A stretch of DNA of 52,941 nt. It comes from a virus. The notes under the pieces were generated by a model. The model was not told the DNA's origin, ran no database searches, and saw only the letters and a program-made list of their open reading frames with translations. The position numbers were made by a program, and so were the translations under genes. The DNA is taken from positions 1-52,941 of the IMG/VR virus record IMGVR_UViG_3300018984_000007. One strand, 5' to 3'. Shown one piece after another: positions 1-8,900 of this stretch (within the stretch, counting starts at the first letter, position 1; every line of letters starts with the position of its first letter).

Positions 1-4
1 TTCG

Positions 5-130
5 GTGGTGGCGGTTTCCCCGGTTCGGTGGTGGTCCCGGACCATCGCGGCTTACCTCATCACGCTAACTTACAAGCGTGGCAAGGACGTTCCCGAGGAC
101 GAGCCAGCTCGGCTGCGGTACGACGAAGTG
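5..130. repeat. Left copy of 126-bp terminal direct repeat
   Basis: Bases 5-130 are identical to 52816-52941, so the contig ends overlap by 126 bp. Bases 1-4 do not match the corresponding bases 52812-52815. The same reading frame continues through both copies, so this is most simply the overlap of a circular assembly (a circularly permuted or end-joined phage genome) and not a biological duplication. A true short terminal repeat cannot be excluded from sequence alone. Confidence 0.9.
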
Positions 131-331
131 ATGAAGATGCTGGAAGGGATCAGCAAGGGGGACATTTCCTTGCCGTTCCCCGCATCGCCGGACTTGCCGA
201 CCAACGTCTCAGGTGATGTGTTCATCTTCAACATGTACGAGGGGAACCTCTTCGCTCCGGCCGACTTCCGACTGGGCCACAGTTACCCGATCGATGGTTG
301 GCCCCGTTGGGGGTTTGATTATGGCGGGTGA
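5..331 (+). CDS. Head-tail connector, Gp36/DUF1320-like (C-terminal part; gene begins at 52627)
   Basis: This is the downstream part of a gene that starts at GTG 52627 and crosses the contig junction. Joining 52627-52941 to 131-331 gives about 171 residues in one frame. The N-terminal half (start VYSSVDDVRNAL, then an acidic helix with IQDAIAEADGIISVHI and a YEIPL segment) is typical of DUF1320/Gp36-like head-tail connectors, which form a ring below the portal. Its position just after the capsid genes and before an HK97 gp10-like gene supports this. The GTG at 5 is an internal valine codon, not a start. The window's first copy of the GGTGGCGGT word lies in this gene. Confidence 0.75.
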   Translation: MVAVSPVRWWSRTIAAYLITLTYKRGKDVPEDEPARLRYDEVMKMLEGISKGDISLPFPASPDLPTNVSGDVFIFNMYEGNLFAPADFRLGHSYPIDGWPRWGFDYGG

Positions 332-761
332 CTTCCATGCTCGGACTCAGCGGCTGATGGACAACCCTGGTGGCGGCAAGCTCATCTTCAAGATCTCGTT
401 CGACCAGGTCTACGCGCGTTACCAGCACGAGCGTCGGGACCTTTACCACCCGAGGGGTGGCGGTCCTGGATACCTCCGCAATGCGCTTAACGCGAATGCT
501 GCTCGTACGTTGCAGGCTCTTGCAGATGCAACTCTTCGTGGCAACCAGTCGATCGCGATGATCCGGGCGGCTCAGCGAACTGCGCAAGTAGCGGAGTCGG
601 GTGCGCCGGTAGAGACAGGTGAGCTTAAGAAGGATGCGGAGATCAAGGTTTACGACCGGGGCGCGCTGATTTTCCACCGTCCGTCGAAGGCTCCCGGCCG
701 CGAACCCAACAGCAGGCGTCGGACCGGCCGTCCGTCGCGGGCAAAGCGGACACCACGATGA
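321..761 (+). CDS. HK97 gp10-like head-tail/tail completion protein
   Basis: A 146-residue protein starting MAGDFHARTQ. The frame is open further upstream, but ATG 321 overlaps the previous stop by 11 bases and gives the expected length. The middle holds a long helix followed by the segment ESGAPVETGELKKDAEIKVY, matching the AP-x-(D/E)TG-x-L(R/K) signature of the HK97 gp10 family of minor head-tail completion proteins. The C-terminus is Arg-rich and partly disordered. It lies between the DUF1320-like connector and a tail-terminator-like gene, the usual order in siphophages. A copy of the genome-wide word (454-467) encodes its GGGP stretch. Confidence 0.7.
   Translation: MAGDFHARTQRLMDNPGGGKLIFKISFDQVYARYQHERRDLYHPRGGGPGYLRNALNANAARTLQALADATLRGNQSIAMIRAAQRTAQVAESGAPVETGELKKDAEIKVYDRGALIFHRPSKAPGREPNSRRRTGRPSRAKRTPR
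454..467 (+). repeat. Dispersed motif GGGGTGGCGGTCCT
   Basis: Strong copy of the genome-wide word, inside the gp10-like gene, read as GGG-P codons. All 32 distinct + strand cores (GGTGGCGGT) start at 7 (same site as 52818), 456, 1058, 4851, 4887, 9361, 11478, 17836, 18021, 19649, 20617, 21653, 23558, 25028, 27085, 28351, 30102, 30807, 32737, 33626, 34073, 35670, 36354, 37435, 40281, 43696, 43866, 44561, 47382, 48429, 49020 and 50381. Minus strand cores (ACCGCCACC) start at 1455, 6274, 7189, 9166, 14942, 16157, 18875, 21444, 41015, 43392, 43580, 48489 and 52798. Confidence 0.85.
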
Positions 762-1153
762 TCCTGATGAAGGACCTCATCCAGGAACTACGTGACTACC
801 TCGAAAACCCCGTTCTGGAGATCGTGCCTGGGCCGGATGACCCCGATACTTCCGAACGGTTCATTAAGTTGACCCGCACTGGTGGTGTGGGACTCGACCT
901 GGACGATCTGTTCGACCGTGTCGATATCGCGGTCGAGGTTGCCGGGGCACAAGGCGATTACGACGACGCGGAATCGCTGGCGTTCGAAGTCGACAGGTTC
1001 TTCCTGCGGCATGAAATGGGCAGAATGAGCGGCGCTCGGCTGTTGTCTTTTACCAGGGGTGGCGGTCCTTCGGCACTTCGGGTGGACGACGCTCAACGTC
1101 ACCATTTTGTGTGCAGTTACACTGCACATGTACAATCGGCACTAACGGCCTAG
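758..1153 (+). CDS. Tail terminator-like minor protein
   Basis: A 131-residue protein whose ATG overlaps the preceding stop (ATGA type), indicating translational coupling; a second in-frame ATG three codons later could also serve. The sequence has an N-terminal helix (MKDLIQELRDYLE), a beta-rich core and a conserved-looking FDRVDIAVEVAG strand, the pattern of siphophage tail terminator or minor capsid proteins that cap the tail tube at the neck. The call rests on gene order (gp10-like gene before, major tail protein after) and fold impression; no diagnostic motif is visible. A dispersed motif copy (1056-1070) lies in its C-terminal part. Confidence 0.55.
   Translation: MILMKDLIQELRDYLENPVLEIVPGPDDPDTSERFIKLTRTGGVGLDLDDLFDRVDIAVEVAGAQGDYDDAESLAFEVDRFFLRHEMGRMSGARLLSFTRGGGPSALRVDDAQRHHFVCSYTAHVQSALTA
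1056..1070 (+). repeat. Dispersed motif GGGGTGGCGGTCCTT
   Basis: Near-ideal copy within the tail-terminator-like gene, translated as GGGPS. Confidence 0.85.
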
Positions 1154-1161
1154 GAGGACCT

Positions 1162-1386
1162 GTGGCAAACGCAACACAGCCGACACCCAGCGATAAGGTT
1201 GTCGTTAAGGCTCAGACCGGTTATTCGATCGACGCCATGGGCGCCGAGGGTCTGGAGGACGTTCCCGTCGTCGACGACCGCACTGGCGTCGAGATGACCC
1301 GTGAGCAGGCCGAGAAGCTTCGGTCCCTGGCTCGTCAGCAGGACGTGTCGATCACCGTCACGGCCAAGAAGGAGGATGACCAGTGA
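1162..1386 (+). CDS. Small protein upstream of the major tail gene, unknown function
   Basis: A 74-residue protein. The frame is open from 1111, but GTG 1162 follows a strong AGGAGGA site at 1152-1158 and is chosen as start. The protein is acidic to neutral with a short strand-rich N-terminus and a helix (MTREQAEKLRSLARQQ) followed by a beta strand ending in a Lys/Asp tail. Its stop overlaps the start of the major tail protein, so the two are co-translated. Small proteins at this position are common in actinophages, but I recognise no family. Confidence 0.7.
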   Translation: MANATQPTPSDKVVVKAQTGYSIDAMGAEGLEDVPVVDDRTGVEMTREQAEKLRSLARQQDVSITVTAKKEDDQ

Positions 1387-1961
1387 CCACCGGTGTTCTC
1401 TATGACGCCAACAATGTTGCCGTTGGTAACGCCACGTGCTGGTACAAGCCGTGGACCGCCACCCCCTCTGTTCCGGTCGCTGACGCCACTGCTGTCTTCA
1501 CTACCACTGCGTGGGAGACTGCATCTTGGGTCAACATGGGTGGTACTGACGAGGGCTTCAAGGTCAACGTCGAGACGAGCCTGACCGAGCTGATGATCGA
1601 AGAGCAGTCCACCCCGGTGGCGCAGTCGGTCGAGTCACGAGGCATCACGATCGAGGCGGCTCTGGCCGAAGACACGATCGAGAACATCAAGCTCGCCTGG
1701 AACGGTGGTACCATTGCGGTTGGCGCTGGCCCGCCTGCCAAGAAGACCATCACCCTCACCGACACGATCAACTACTGGACGATCGTGTTGGAGATGCGCA
1801 ACTGGATGGGGTTCGCCCGGCGAATTTACATCCCGAAGACCACCATCAACGCGTCCGGTACGACCGCATTCCGACGTGCGGCCGACAAGCGACTGTACCC
1901 TCTGCGGATCACGTCGATCTGTGCACCTAGCCAGATCCAGATCGTCGAGTTCTCCGCCTGA
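1383..1961 (+). CDS. Major tail (tube) protein
   Basis: A 192-residue protein starting at GTG 1383, overlapping the previous stop. It is beta-rich with alternating polar and hydrophobic strands, a central GFKVNVETSLTELMIEEQ segment, the EAALAEDTIENIKLAW helix that is common in siphophage tube proteins, and a late RAADKRLYPLRI stretch. Length and position (after the neck genes, directly before the chaperone pair and tape measure) match the major tail subunit, which polymerises around the tape measure protein to form the tail tube. No C-terminal Ig-like extension is present. Confidence 0.8.
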   Translation: MTTGVLYDANNVAVGNATCWYKPWTATPSVPVADATAVFTTTAWETASWVNMGGTDEGFKVNVETSLTELMIEEQSTPVAQSVESRGITIEAALAEDTIENIKLAWNGGTIAVGAGPPAKKTITLTDTINYWTIVLEMRNWMGFARRIYIPKTTINASGTTAFRRAADKRLYPLRITSICAPSQIQIVEFSA

Positions 1962-2002
1962 CCTAGTTTCACCCACTCACCCGGCATAGTGAGGTCCTTT
2001 TC

Positions 2003-2377
2003 ATGGCACAGTTCAATGCAGCCAAGGCTGTCGACCCGATCAATATCAATCTCAAGCCGTACGTCGACCTGGAAACGACGATTCCTGAACCGTCGACCAA
2101 AGCGATGACGGAGTTTCAGAACGTGCTCGTGTCCATGGCCAAGGAACTGAACATCAAGCCCGGCCAGCAGATGGACCTGGCAGCCATGGCAGAGATGCCC
2201 GAGGACGCGGCCAACGTCATCGCGGACAAGATGCAGGCAGCAATCATCGGATTGTGCGGTGGCGCTATCACCGACGCACACCTGGACGCGCTTCCCTTCC
2301 GCGTCAAGATCGCGTTCATCACGTGGTTGACGGGTGAGATCAGCCCGGAAGCCTCGACCCCCGGTACGAACAGGTAA
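2003..2377 (+). CDS. Tail assembly chaperone, short form (gpG-like)
   Basis: A 124-residue, mainly helical protein starting at ATG 2003 after GAGGTCC. It lies between the major tail protein and the tape measure gene, where siphophages encode the chaperone that binds the tape measure during tail assembly. The downstream reading frame (2362-2631) is offset by -1 and stays open back through a CCCCC run at 2358-2362, the arrangement expected for a programmed -1 frameshift producing a longer gpGT-like form. The short form ends at TAA 2375-2377. Confidence 0.7.
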   Translation: MAQFNAAKAVDPININLKPYVDLETTIPEPSTKAMTEFQNVLVSMAKELNIKPGQQMDLAAMAEMPEDAANVIADKMQAAIIGLCGGAITDAHLDALPFRVKIAFITWLTGEISPEASTPGTNR

Positions 2378-2631
2378 CCGGGGGCGAAGACAACCGACTG
2401 CGTTGGTACTTGGCGAGGCGGTACTTTCAACTCAATCCGGCTGAGTGGGACGCGCTACCTTGGTGGGAAGCTCGACTCCTAATCGAGGGGTTGGAGCAAG
2501 AAGGTATCCTCGGGGACCCCGATAACCCTGAGCGTAGCCCGACCACCCAAAATCAGCCCTTAAAGGGCATAGATCTCACTAGTGCGGACCTGAACTCCGT
2601 CGGGGGTTTTCAAGTTCGCCGTGCCGGGTGA
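2362..2631 (+). CDS. Tail assembly chaperone extension in the -1 frame (gpT-like)
   Basis: An open segment of 89 residues in the -1 frame relative to the upstream chaperone. If ribosomes slip on ACC CCC (2357-2362), the fused product is about 209 residues. The segment contains YFQLNPAEWDALPWWEARLL, a pattern often seen in T-domain extensions of tail chaperones. TTG 2410 could act as an independent start but has no convincing ribosome site. The slippery site is not a textbook heptamer, so the exact slip position is inferred. Confidence 0.6.
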   Translation, partial: RYEQVTGGEDNRLRWYLARRYFQLNPAEWDALPWWEARLLIEGLEQEGILGDPDNPERSPTTQNQPLKGIDLTSADLNSVGGFQVRRAG

Positions 2632-2645
2632 GATGAAGAAGGGGA

Positions 2646-5036
2646 GTGGTTCAGATCGGAACGTTCGACGCCGGAAAAATTGAGGCGGTTCTGACTCTGG
2701 ACCGCTCCCCCTTCAAGAGGGAACTGGCGGCAGCCCGCGCCGAGGTTGCAACGTTTGAAAAGAAGAAGCTAAACAAGACGCTGCACCTTGATGCCGACGT
2801 CGCTGCCGCGTTGGGTGAACTCGAAGCTGTCGACGAGGCTGTCGACAAGATCCCCGAAAAGAAGACCACCAAGATCAACATCGAGACGGGTAACGGCGTC
2901 TCGCGGACCCAAGCTCTCATCACGGCGGTCCTGGCCGGGCTCCCCCTGATTCCTGCCGTTGCGGCTCCAGCTGCTGCGGGCATCATGGGGTTGAGCGCAT
3001 CGCTTACGGCGGCGGCCGGTGGAGCCGTGATCCTGACGGCCGGACTCGTCGGCGCGGTGCAGCGATTCAATGAGGTGAAGGAAGCTGGGGGTCGGATGAC
3101 CCCTGAAATGCTTAAGTTCGGCGCGGCGATCAGTGTCCTCGGCACCCAGTGGGATCGGTTTATCGCCGTAACCCAAAATATGTCGTTCACTGTGATGACG
3201 ACCGGCATCAAGATCCTGTCGGATCTGCTGCCCCGTCTGGTCCCCGTCTTCACAGCTTTTGCCAACGTGGCCAACGGCGCGTTGAAGGCAGTCGGTGGTT
3301 GGTTCAACGGACCTGAGGGCCAGGCCATGTTGACCTGGTTCCAGACCTTCGGAGCCATGCAGTTCGGCGTGATCCTGGGTATTCTGGGCGACATGGGTCG
3401 CATCTTCATCAACCTAATGATGGCATTCTCTCCGTTCGCCACCACCATGATGAACGGGTTGCGGAGCCTGACGACCGGTTGGGTCGCCTGGTCTGCAGCG
3501 CTCAGCTCCAACACCGGGTTCCAGGAGTTCATGGCTTACGTTCAGCAGATCGGCCCGCAGGTCCTGGCGACCATGGGGTCGTTGGTCAACGCGATCGGCG
3601 CGATCCTGCGAGCGCTGGCTCCGCTCGCGCCGGTCCTGCTGTCCGTCATCAAGGGGTTCGCGGACTTCATCTCCGGGATGAACCCGGCCGTGCTGACCGG
3701 CATCATCGTGGCGGTCGGCAGCTTGGTCGCCGTCTGGACCGCGTACGAGGCGGTTGCCTCGATCGTGCGGGCCGGGATGATCCTGTGGACTGCGTTGATG
3801 GGAGCCTGGCGCGCGGTCACTATGCTGGCGACGGCGGCTCAGTGGCTGTTGAACGCGGCGTTGCTGGCGAACCCGATCGGCCTCGTAATCATCGCAATCG
3901 TCGCGTTGGTCGCGGCGCTGGTCATCGCTTACCAGAACAGCGAGACGTTTCGTAATATCGTCAATGCGGCGTGGGCTGCGATCAAAACCGCCATTGCCGC
4001 GACAATAAACTGGATCGTCAATACCGCTGTTCCCTGGGTGATGAATGCCGCGACTCAGATCGCAGCGTTCTTCACCCGGATGAAGGATCGGGTCGTCTCG
4101 GACTGGAACGCGCTATACGCTCGCGTCTCCGCGATCGTGAACACCATTCGAGCGGTGATCACGGCGGTAGTTGCGGCGATCGTGGCCCGCGTGGTTAGCG
4201 ACTTCAACACGATCCGCAACTTCGTCACCACGGCGGTAAACGCGGTGCGGGCGGTCATGACGGCTCAGTTCAATGCGGCGCGGACCGCCGTCACGACAGC
4301 TGTCAACGCGGTCAGGACGGCGGTCACCGCAGCGTTCAACGCGGTCAGGTCCGTGGTGTCGGCGGTCACCTCCGCCGTCTCAGCCGACGTTAGCTCCCGA
4401 TTCAACGCGGTTCGATCGGTCGTGACCTCCGTCGCGAACGCGGTCCGGGCCGTGGTTACGTCGCAGTTCCAGGCGGCTCGCGCCGCAGCGGTTGCCGCGT
4501 TTGCGGCGATGTACGCAGCGGTTGTGGGCCGGATGAACGCGATGCGCTCGACGATCGCAGGCGTGGCCAGCTCGATCCGGGGGATCTTCGCCGGAGCCGG
4601 TGGTTGGCTGGTCGGCGCAGGGCGGGCGATCATCGACGGTCTGATCTCCGGTGTCCGGTCCGGCATCGGCGCATTGCAAGGAATGCTCAGCTCCGTCACC
4701 AACATGATCCCGGACTGGAAGGGGCCGCGTGAGCGTGACGCGATCCTGCTCCGTCCGGCCGGTCGACTAATCATGAAGGGTCTCATCGGCGGAATCAAGG
4801 ACCAGATTAACCCGTTGAAGAGCACCCTCGCCGGAATTACCGACATGGTGGGTGGCGGTTCTTACGGGTTGGCCGGTGCGACAGGGGGTGGCGGTTCTTT
4901 GGCCCTGCGCGGTACAATGGCTCCAGCGCCTATGGCCGTCACGTTCAACAACTATTACCCGGTTGCTGAGCGCTCTTCCGAAAGGGCCACCCGTCAGATG
5001 ACCGAAATGGCAGTGTTGGGGGTGTTCAGCAGGTAA
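2646..5036 (+). CDS. Tape measure protein
   Basis: A 796-residue protein and the longest helical gene of the tail module; it sets tail length and fills the tube lumen. It starts at GTG 2646 after a purine-rich stretch (GAAGAAGGGGA). The N-terminus (about 1-80) is charged and coiled; residues about 90-460 contain many hydrophobic segments rich in Ala, Ile and Val. Residues about 515-640 are an irregular tandem repeat of units such as FNAVRSVV and VNAVRTAVT with spacing near 11 and 22 residues. The end contains a Gly-rich stretch holding two dispersed motif copies. At about 1.5 angstrom per residue this predicts a tail near 120 nm. Confidence 0.9.
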   Translation: MVQIGTFDAGKIEAVLTLDRSPFKRELAAARAEVATFEKKKLNKTLHLDADVAAALGELEAVDEAVDKIPEKKTTKINIETGNGVSRTQALITAVLAGLPLIPAVAAPAAAGIMGLSASLTAAAGGAVILTAGLVGAVQRFNEVKEAGGRMTPEMLKFGAAISVLGTQWDRFIAVTQNMSFTVMTTGIKILSDLLPRLVPVFTAFANVANGALKAVGGWFNGPEGQAMLTWFQTFGAMQFGVILGILGDMGRIFINLMMAFSPFATTMMNGLRSLTTGWVAWSAALSSNTGFQEFMAYVQQIGPQVLATMGSLVNAIGAILRALAPLAPVLLSVIKGFADFISGMNPAVLTGIIVAVGSLVAVWTAYEAVASIVRAGMILWTALMGAWRAVTMLATAAQWLLNAALLANPIGLVIIAIVALVAALVIAYQNSETFRNIVNAAWAAIKTAIAATINWIVNTAVPWVMNAATQIAAFFTRMKDRVVSDWNALYARVSAIVNTIRAVITAVVAAIVARVVSDFNTIRNFVTTAVNAVRAVMTAQFNAARTAVTTAVNAVRTAVTAAFNAVRSVVSAVTSAVSADVSSRFNAVRSVVTSVANAVRAVVTSQFQAARAAAVAAFAAMYAAVVGRMNAMRSTIAGVASSIRGIFAGAGGWLVGAGRAIIDGLISGVRSGIGALQGMLSSVTNMIPDWKGPRERDAILLRPAGRLIMKGLIGGIKDQINPLKSTLAGITDMVGGGSYGLAGATGGGGSLALRGTMAPAPMAVTFNNYYPVAERSSERATRQMTEMAVLGVFSR
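4850..4863 (+). repeat. Dispersed motif GGGTGGCGGTTCTT
   Basis: Copy in the tape measure gene, read as VGGGSY. A second copy follows 34 bases later. Confidence 0.8.
4884..4900 (+). repeat. Dispersed motif GGGGGTGGCGGTTCTTT
   Basis: Second of two closely spaced copies in the tape measure gene, read as GGGGSL. Confidence 0.8.
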
Positions 5037-5905
5037 TGGCCACTACATCCACTCACGCTGTCACGGTTGAAGGTGTCCGGTTGGACACCTTGGCCTACAA
5101 CATCGAGACAAAGACTGGCTGGGACCTGGGTCAGACGGCTCGTGGTTCGAACAGTGAAGTACCAGGCAAGGATGGGGAGTTGTGGACCCCAAACAAGCGC
5201 GAGGCGGCTGGTCGATTCGCCCTGCAAATGTGGGTTGCCGGAACGGATGTGGACGGCGTTCCTGGGTCTGACGGATACATGACGTTCCGCCAAAACCTGG
5301 ACATGTTAAGGACAATCTTTGGCAAACGACACAAGCTGCTTACCGTTACCTTGGCGTACGGTGGAACGGTCGGGACCCGTGAGTTTCTGGGTGAAGTGGT
5401 CCAGGCTTATGACCCCACGATGCTGGGGTCAGGACGTGCCGGGCGGTTCACTGTTCTATTCAACGTTCCGGACGTTTACTGGCGCGATACTGCTGATCAA
5501 AACTACGACCTCACCAACGCAACCGTAGGCCAGAAGACGTTGACCGCTTTTGCGGGAGCGACTGCGAATATGAGGGACTTAATCGTTGTCTTCGACGGAC
5601 CCTGGACCAACCCAAGCATCGTCGACGACGCCACAGGTCACACTTTATCGTATAGTGGTACCATCGGTTCCGGGACCCAATGGAACGTGGACACCACAGC
5701 TCATACCAGTAGGACCGGATCAAGCATTGCCTTCACGGCCAATGGCACGCAGGCGATGCTGGCAACGTCTCGTTCTGGCGCTCACGCGCCAGGGCTCTTC
5801 GGACTGACACCAAACGGATCTACCGCCCCCACCGTGACCATCGGCGGATCCGGTACCAGCACCGGATCACGGGTTCGGATCAGGGGACGGAGGAAGTACC
5901 GTTGA
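5036..5905 (+). CDS. Distal tail protein (Dit-like minor tail protein)
   Basis: A 289-residue protein starting ATG 5036, overlapping the tape measure stop by one base. The N-terminal 150 residues show a Dit-type fold pattern: a short strand (VTVEGVRLDTLAYNIETKTGWD), a conserved-looking GKDGELWTP segment, and a later GRFTVLFNVPDVYWRD stretch typical of siphophage distal tail proteins. The C-terminal half is strand-rich and Gly/Ser/Thr-rich, like a galectin-type domain. Dit proteins form the hexameric hub at the tail tip joining the tube to the receptor-binding complex. Position directly after the tape measure gene supports the call. Confidence 0.75.
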   Translation: MATTSTHAVTVEGVRLDTLAYNIETKTGWDLGQTARGSNSEVPGKDGELWTPNKREAAGRFALQMWVAGTDVDGVPGSDGYMTFRQNLDMLRTIFGKRHKLLTVTLAYGGTVGTREFLGEVVQAYDPTMLGSGRAGRFTVLFNVPDVYWRDTADQNYDLTNATVGQKTLTAFAGATANMRDLIVVFDGPWTNPSIVDDATGHTLSYSGTIGSGTQWNVDTTAHTSRTGSSIAFTANGTQAMLATSRSGAHAPGLFGLTPNGSTAPTVTIGGSGTSTGSRVRIRGRRKYR

Positions 5906-8900
5906 GTCTCAGCTTTCGCATTCTTAACCTGGATACCGCAGCCTACATCGGTGACGTAATCGATTTCACCAGCGTCAAGGCATCATTCGAGTACTCCGGC
6001 GTCGGCGCGCTCAACATCGAGCAGCCGCTGACCGGCCGGTTCGCCAACTTGCTCACCACCGACGTTGAGGTGGTCGCGTACTGGAACAATACTGAAATCC
6101 GCAATGGACGTTGGGTGGTTCGCGGCAAGCAGGGTGAGACCGTTGATGACAGTGGCGGTCGGGTGGGTCTGGGAGGGTTGAGCTGGGCTGACGTTCTGCG
6201 CAAGGTGGTCGTCTACGCCGACACCACCTTCACAGCTCAGACTCCCGGCGCGATCATCCGAACCTTGCTGCAGACCGCCACCACCCGTGGGGCATTCGGT
6301 GCGGCGAACACGACCACTTCTACGTTTTCGAACACCCTGGATTCCAAAGGTGTTGCGTGGGCTAACAGCCTCACGATCACCTACCAGGCTGGCGCAACTT
6401 ACCGTCAGATTCTAGAGTCGCTGGCTGACCGTGGTCTGATTGACTTCGAGTTCGCCGGTCGCGACTTGATGATGTACAACGGCACCACGATGGGGACTAC
6501 CAAGGACGTGGTCCTGGCGGCCGGACGGCACGTCAAGGAGACCCCGTTCAAGGAGTCGACCGAGAATAAGGTTAACTACGTCCTGGTTGAGGGTGACAAT
6601 GGGCTGCTGACTGAGCGGTTCGTGTCAGGTCCCCGACGCGAGGAGTCGTTCCAGTCGCAGTCCGGCATCAAGGATGCGGGTACGCTCGCGGTTCTTGGGG
6701 ACTCGTACCTCACATCAGCCTCGATCACGAAATCACAACGCACCACCAAGATTGCGTCAGCCTCGTTGGTTCAGCCGTTCCAGGATTTTAACGTCGGGGA
6801 CTCGATCATCTACGACGATGGTTCAGGTCCGCAGACGATGCGAGTGCGTCAGATCACGGTCGAGATCGACAACGACGGCCGGATGGAAACGTCGCTAATC
6901 TTGAACGACCGTATCCTTGAAGATGAAATTGTTCGAGCGAAGACTCTGACGGCGCTCGCCGGAGGTGTTACGTCGGGAACAGTCGGCGCTCCCGAGACTG
7001 ACGTGGTCACGGACACCACGATCCCCAAAGCTCCGGCATCCGCAACCGCTTCCAGTTCGGCCTACGTCGACCAGACTAACGGTCGATCCTACGCGCAGGC
7101 GACCGTTACCTGGCCTGCGGTTACGCAAAACACCGACAATACGGCTATCGATGATCTTCACGCATACGAGGTCAAGTACCGAACCGACACCGCCACCCCC
7201 GCAACGACCCCAACCTCGTTGGCCCCGGCCACCCGATACGACACCCTTACGGCGCGGTTCGACCGACGCGGCAAGACCTACGGTTGGACGACCGGTATCA
7301 TGCATGGGTCGTGCCGGGCCGGAGGTCGGGACTGGTTTGACTTCGCAGACACCCGGATCGGCACTGCCAACGCACTCGGTGTGTTCACCACCACGGCCCA
7401 TTTGGTCCGCAACTCGATGGTACTGTTGGATCCAACCAACAACGCGTCATGGGATGCTCGCTGGGGCAAGGCCAATATGCTCACGGCGAATGATGCCAGC
7501 TTGGAAGCCGCGATCGGCACGTGGCGCGCGGACTCAAACTGCTCCGTCAGCCGGATCACGAGCACGGCCAAGCACGGGACGGCATCACTACAGGTCACCG
7601 TGACGGCTGCGGGGGACGCCGTAGCCACCACCGGTCTTGGGAGCGCCAGCGGCTGGTACGCAGTCACGGCGGCCACTCAGTACACGGTCCACGCTTACGC
7701 CCGTGAGACTTCCGGCACGGCCAAGAACTACACCGTTGGAATTCGCTGGTGGAATGCCTCCGGCACTCTGATCTCCACCACTGAATCCTCGTCCATGGCC
7801 GGTACGCAGTCGGGTTCCGGCGCGCACCGCCGACTCGCAGCAACGTTTACTTCTCCGGCGCTGGCAGTTCGCGCTGCGATCGTGGTTCGGGTTGTCGCTG
7901 GAACCTTGTCGCAGACACACTCGATCGACTGCGCTGGACTTTACCTGGGCGACAACATGATGTCATCTTGGTCGCTTCCCGGCACCGGATCGCATGTTGC
8001 GCTGATCACCCCCGAAGAAGTCAACCTCGCCACGTCAAATTATCTGCGGGCCGAGACGATGTGGACCTCGGGCGGCAAGGTCTATGCGATGTATTCGCTG
8101 TGGCCCGCCGCGACCTCCATCTATATCGCCCGATGGGACGCGACGACATTTGCGTTCGAGTGGTTCGCAGCGTTCCGCACGAGTGAGACCGTGGTCTGGG
8201 GTCGGACCTCGTGGGAGAACGCGACCTACTCGTACATCTACGGTTCAACAACGGCAGCTCCCACCTCCATGTTCCTTATGCGGGTTCCTGTCGGTAACCC
8301 GCTGGGAACGCAGGAGTTCTGGACCGGTGCTGCGTGGTCGGTCACCCGTGCGTCGGCTGCTGCGGTCTCCTCACTGAACAAAGGTCTGTCCAGTCTGACG
8401 CAGATCGGTGCGTCCTACTGGGGCATCACGATTTCGGCGAATAACCAGATTCGGCTCTACACATCGGCCGCGCTGGAATCGGGTTGGTCCGAGGTCGGCC
8501 TTGTGGCGTACATGTCGGAGGTCAACGGCACGACTGTAGTCGCGTCGGACGCCAAAATCCACCGACAGTTCGACAGTGCCGACGGTATCGTCATGTCGTA
8601 CTCGGCAGACGGCACGATCAATGGTCTGCAGAAGACCCGATACATGGTACCAAAGTTCCTGCGCGGACCCAAGGGATCGGTAACCGCACCCACTCCAATC
8701 ACTCCCTCATCGGCCACGATCACCATCGAAGCCGGAACTCTGGTCGCGTACGTTTCCGGCCTGCAGGTAAACGGTAACTTCGTCGCGTCCGTCCGAGCGG
8801 TGGACAACTCTGGCAACGCGTCCGGGTGGACCGACTCGAACGTTATTCGGTTGGCGGATGACACCACCCCGCCTCCGGCCCCGTCGATGCCACAGGTCGC

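Noticed and set aside
5-130. True biological terminal repeat of the virion DNA
   Set aside because: A single gene reads through the joined ends and the repeat length is typical of an assembly overlap; kept only as a possibility.
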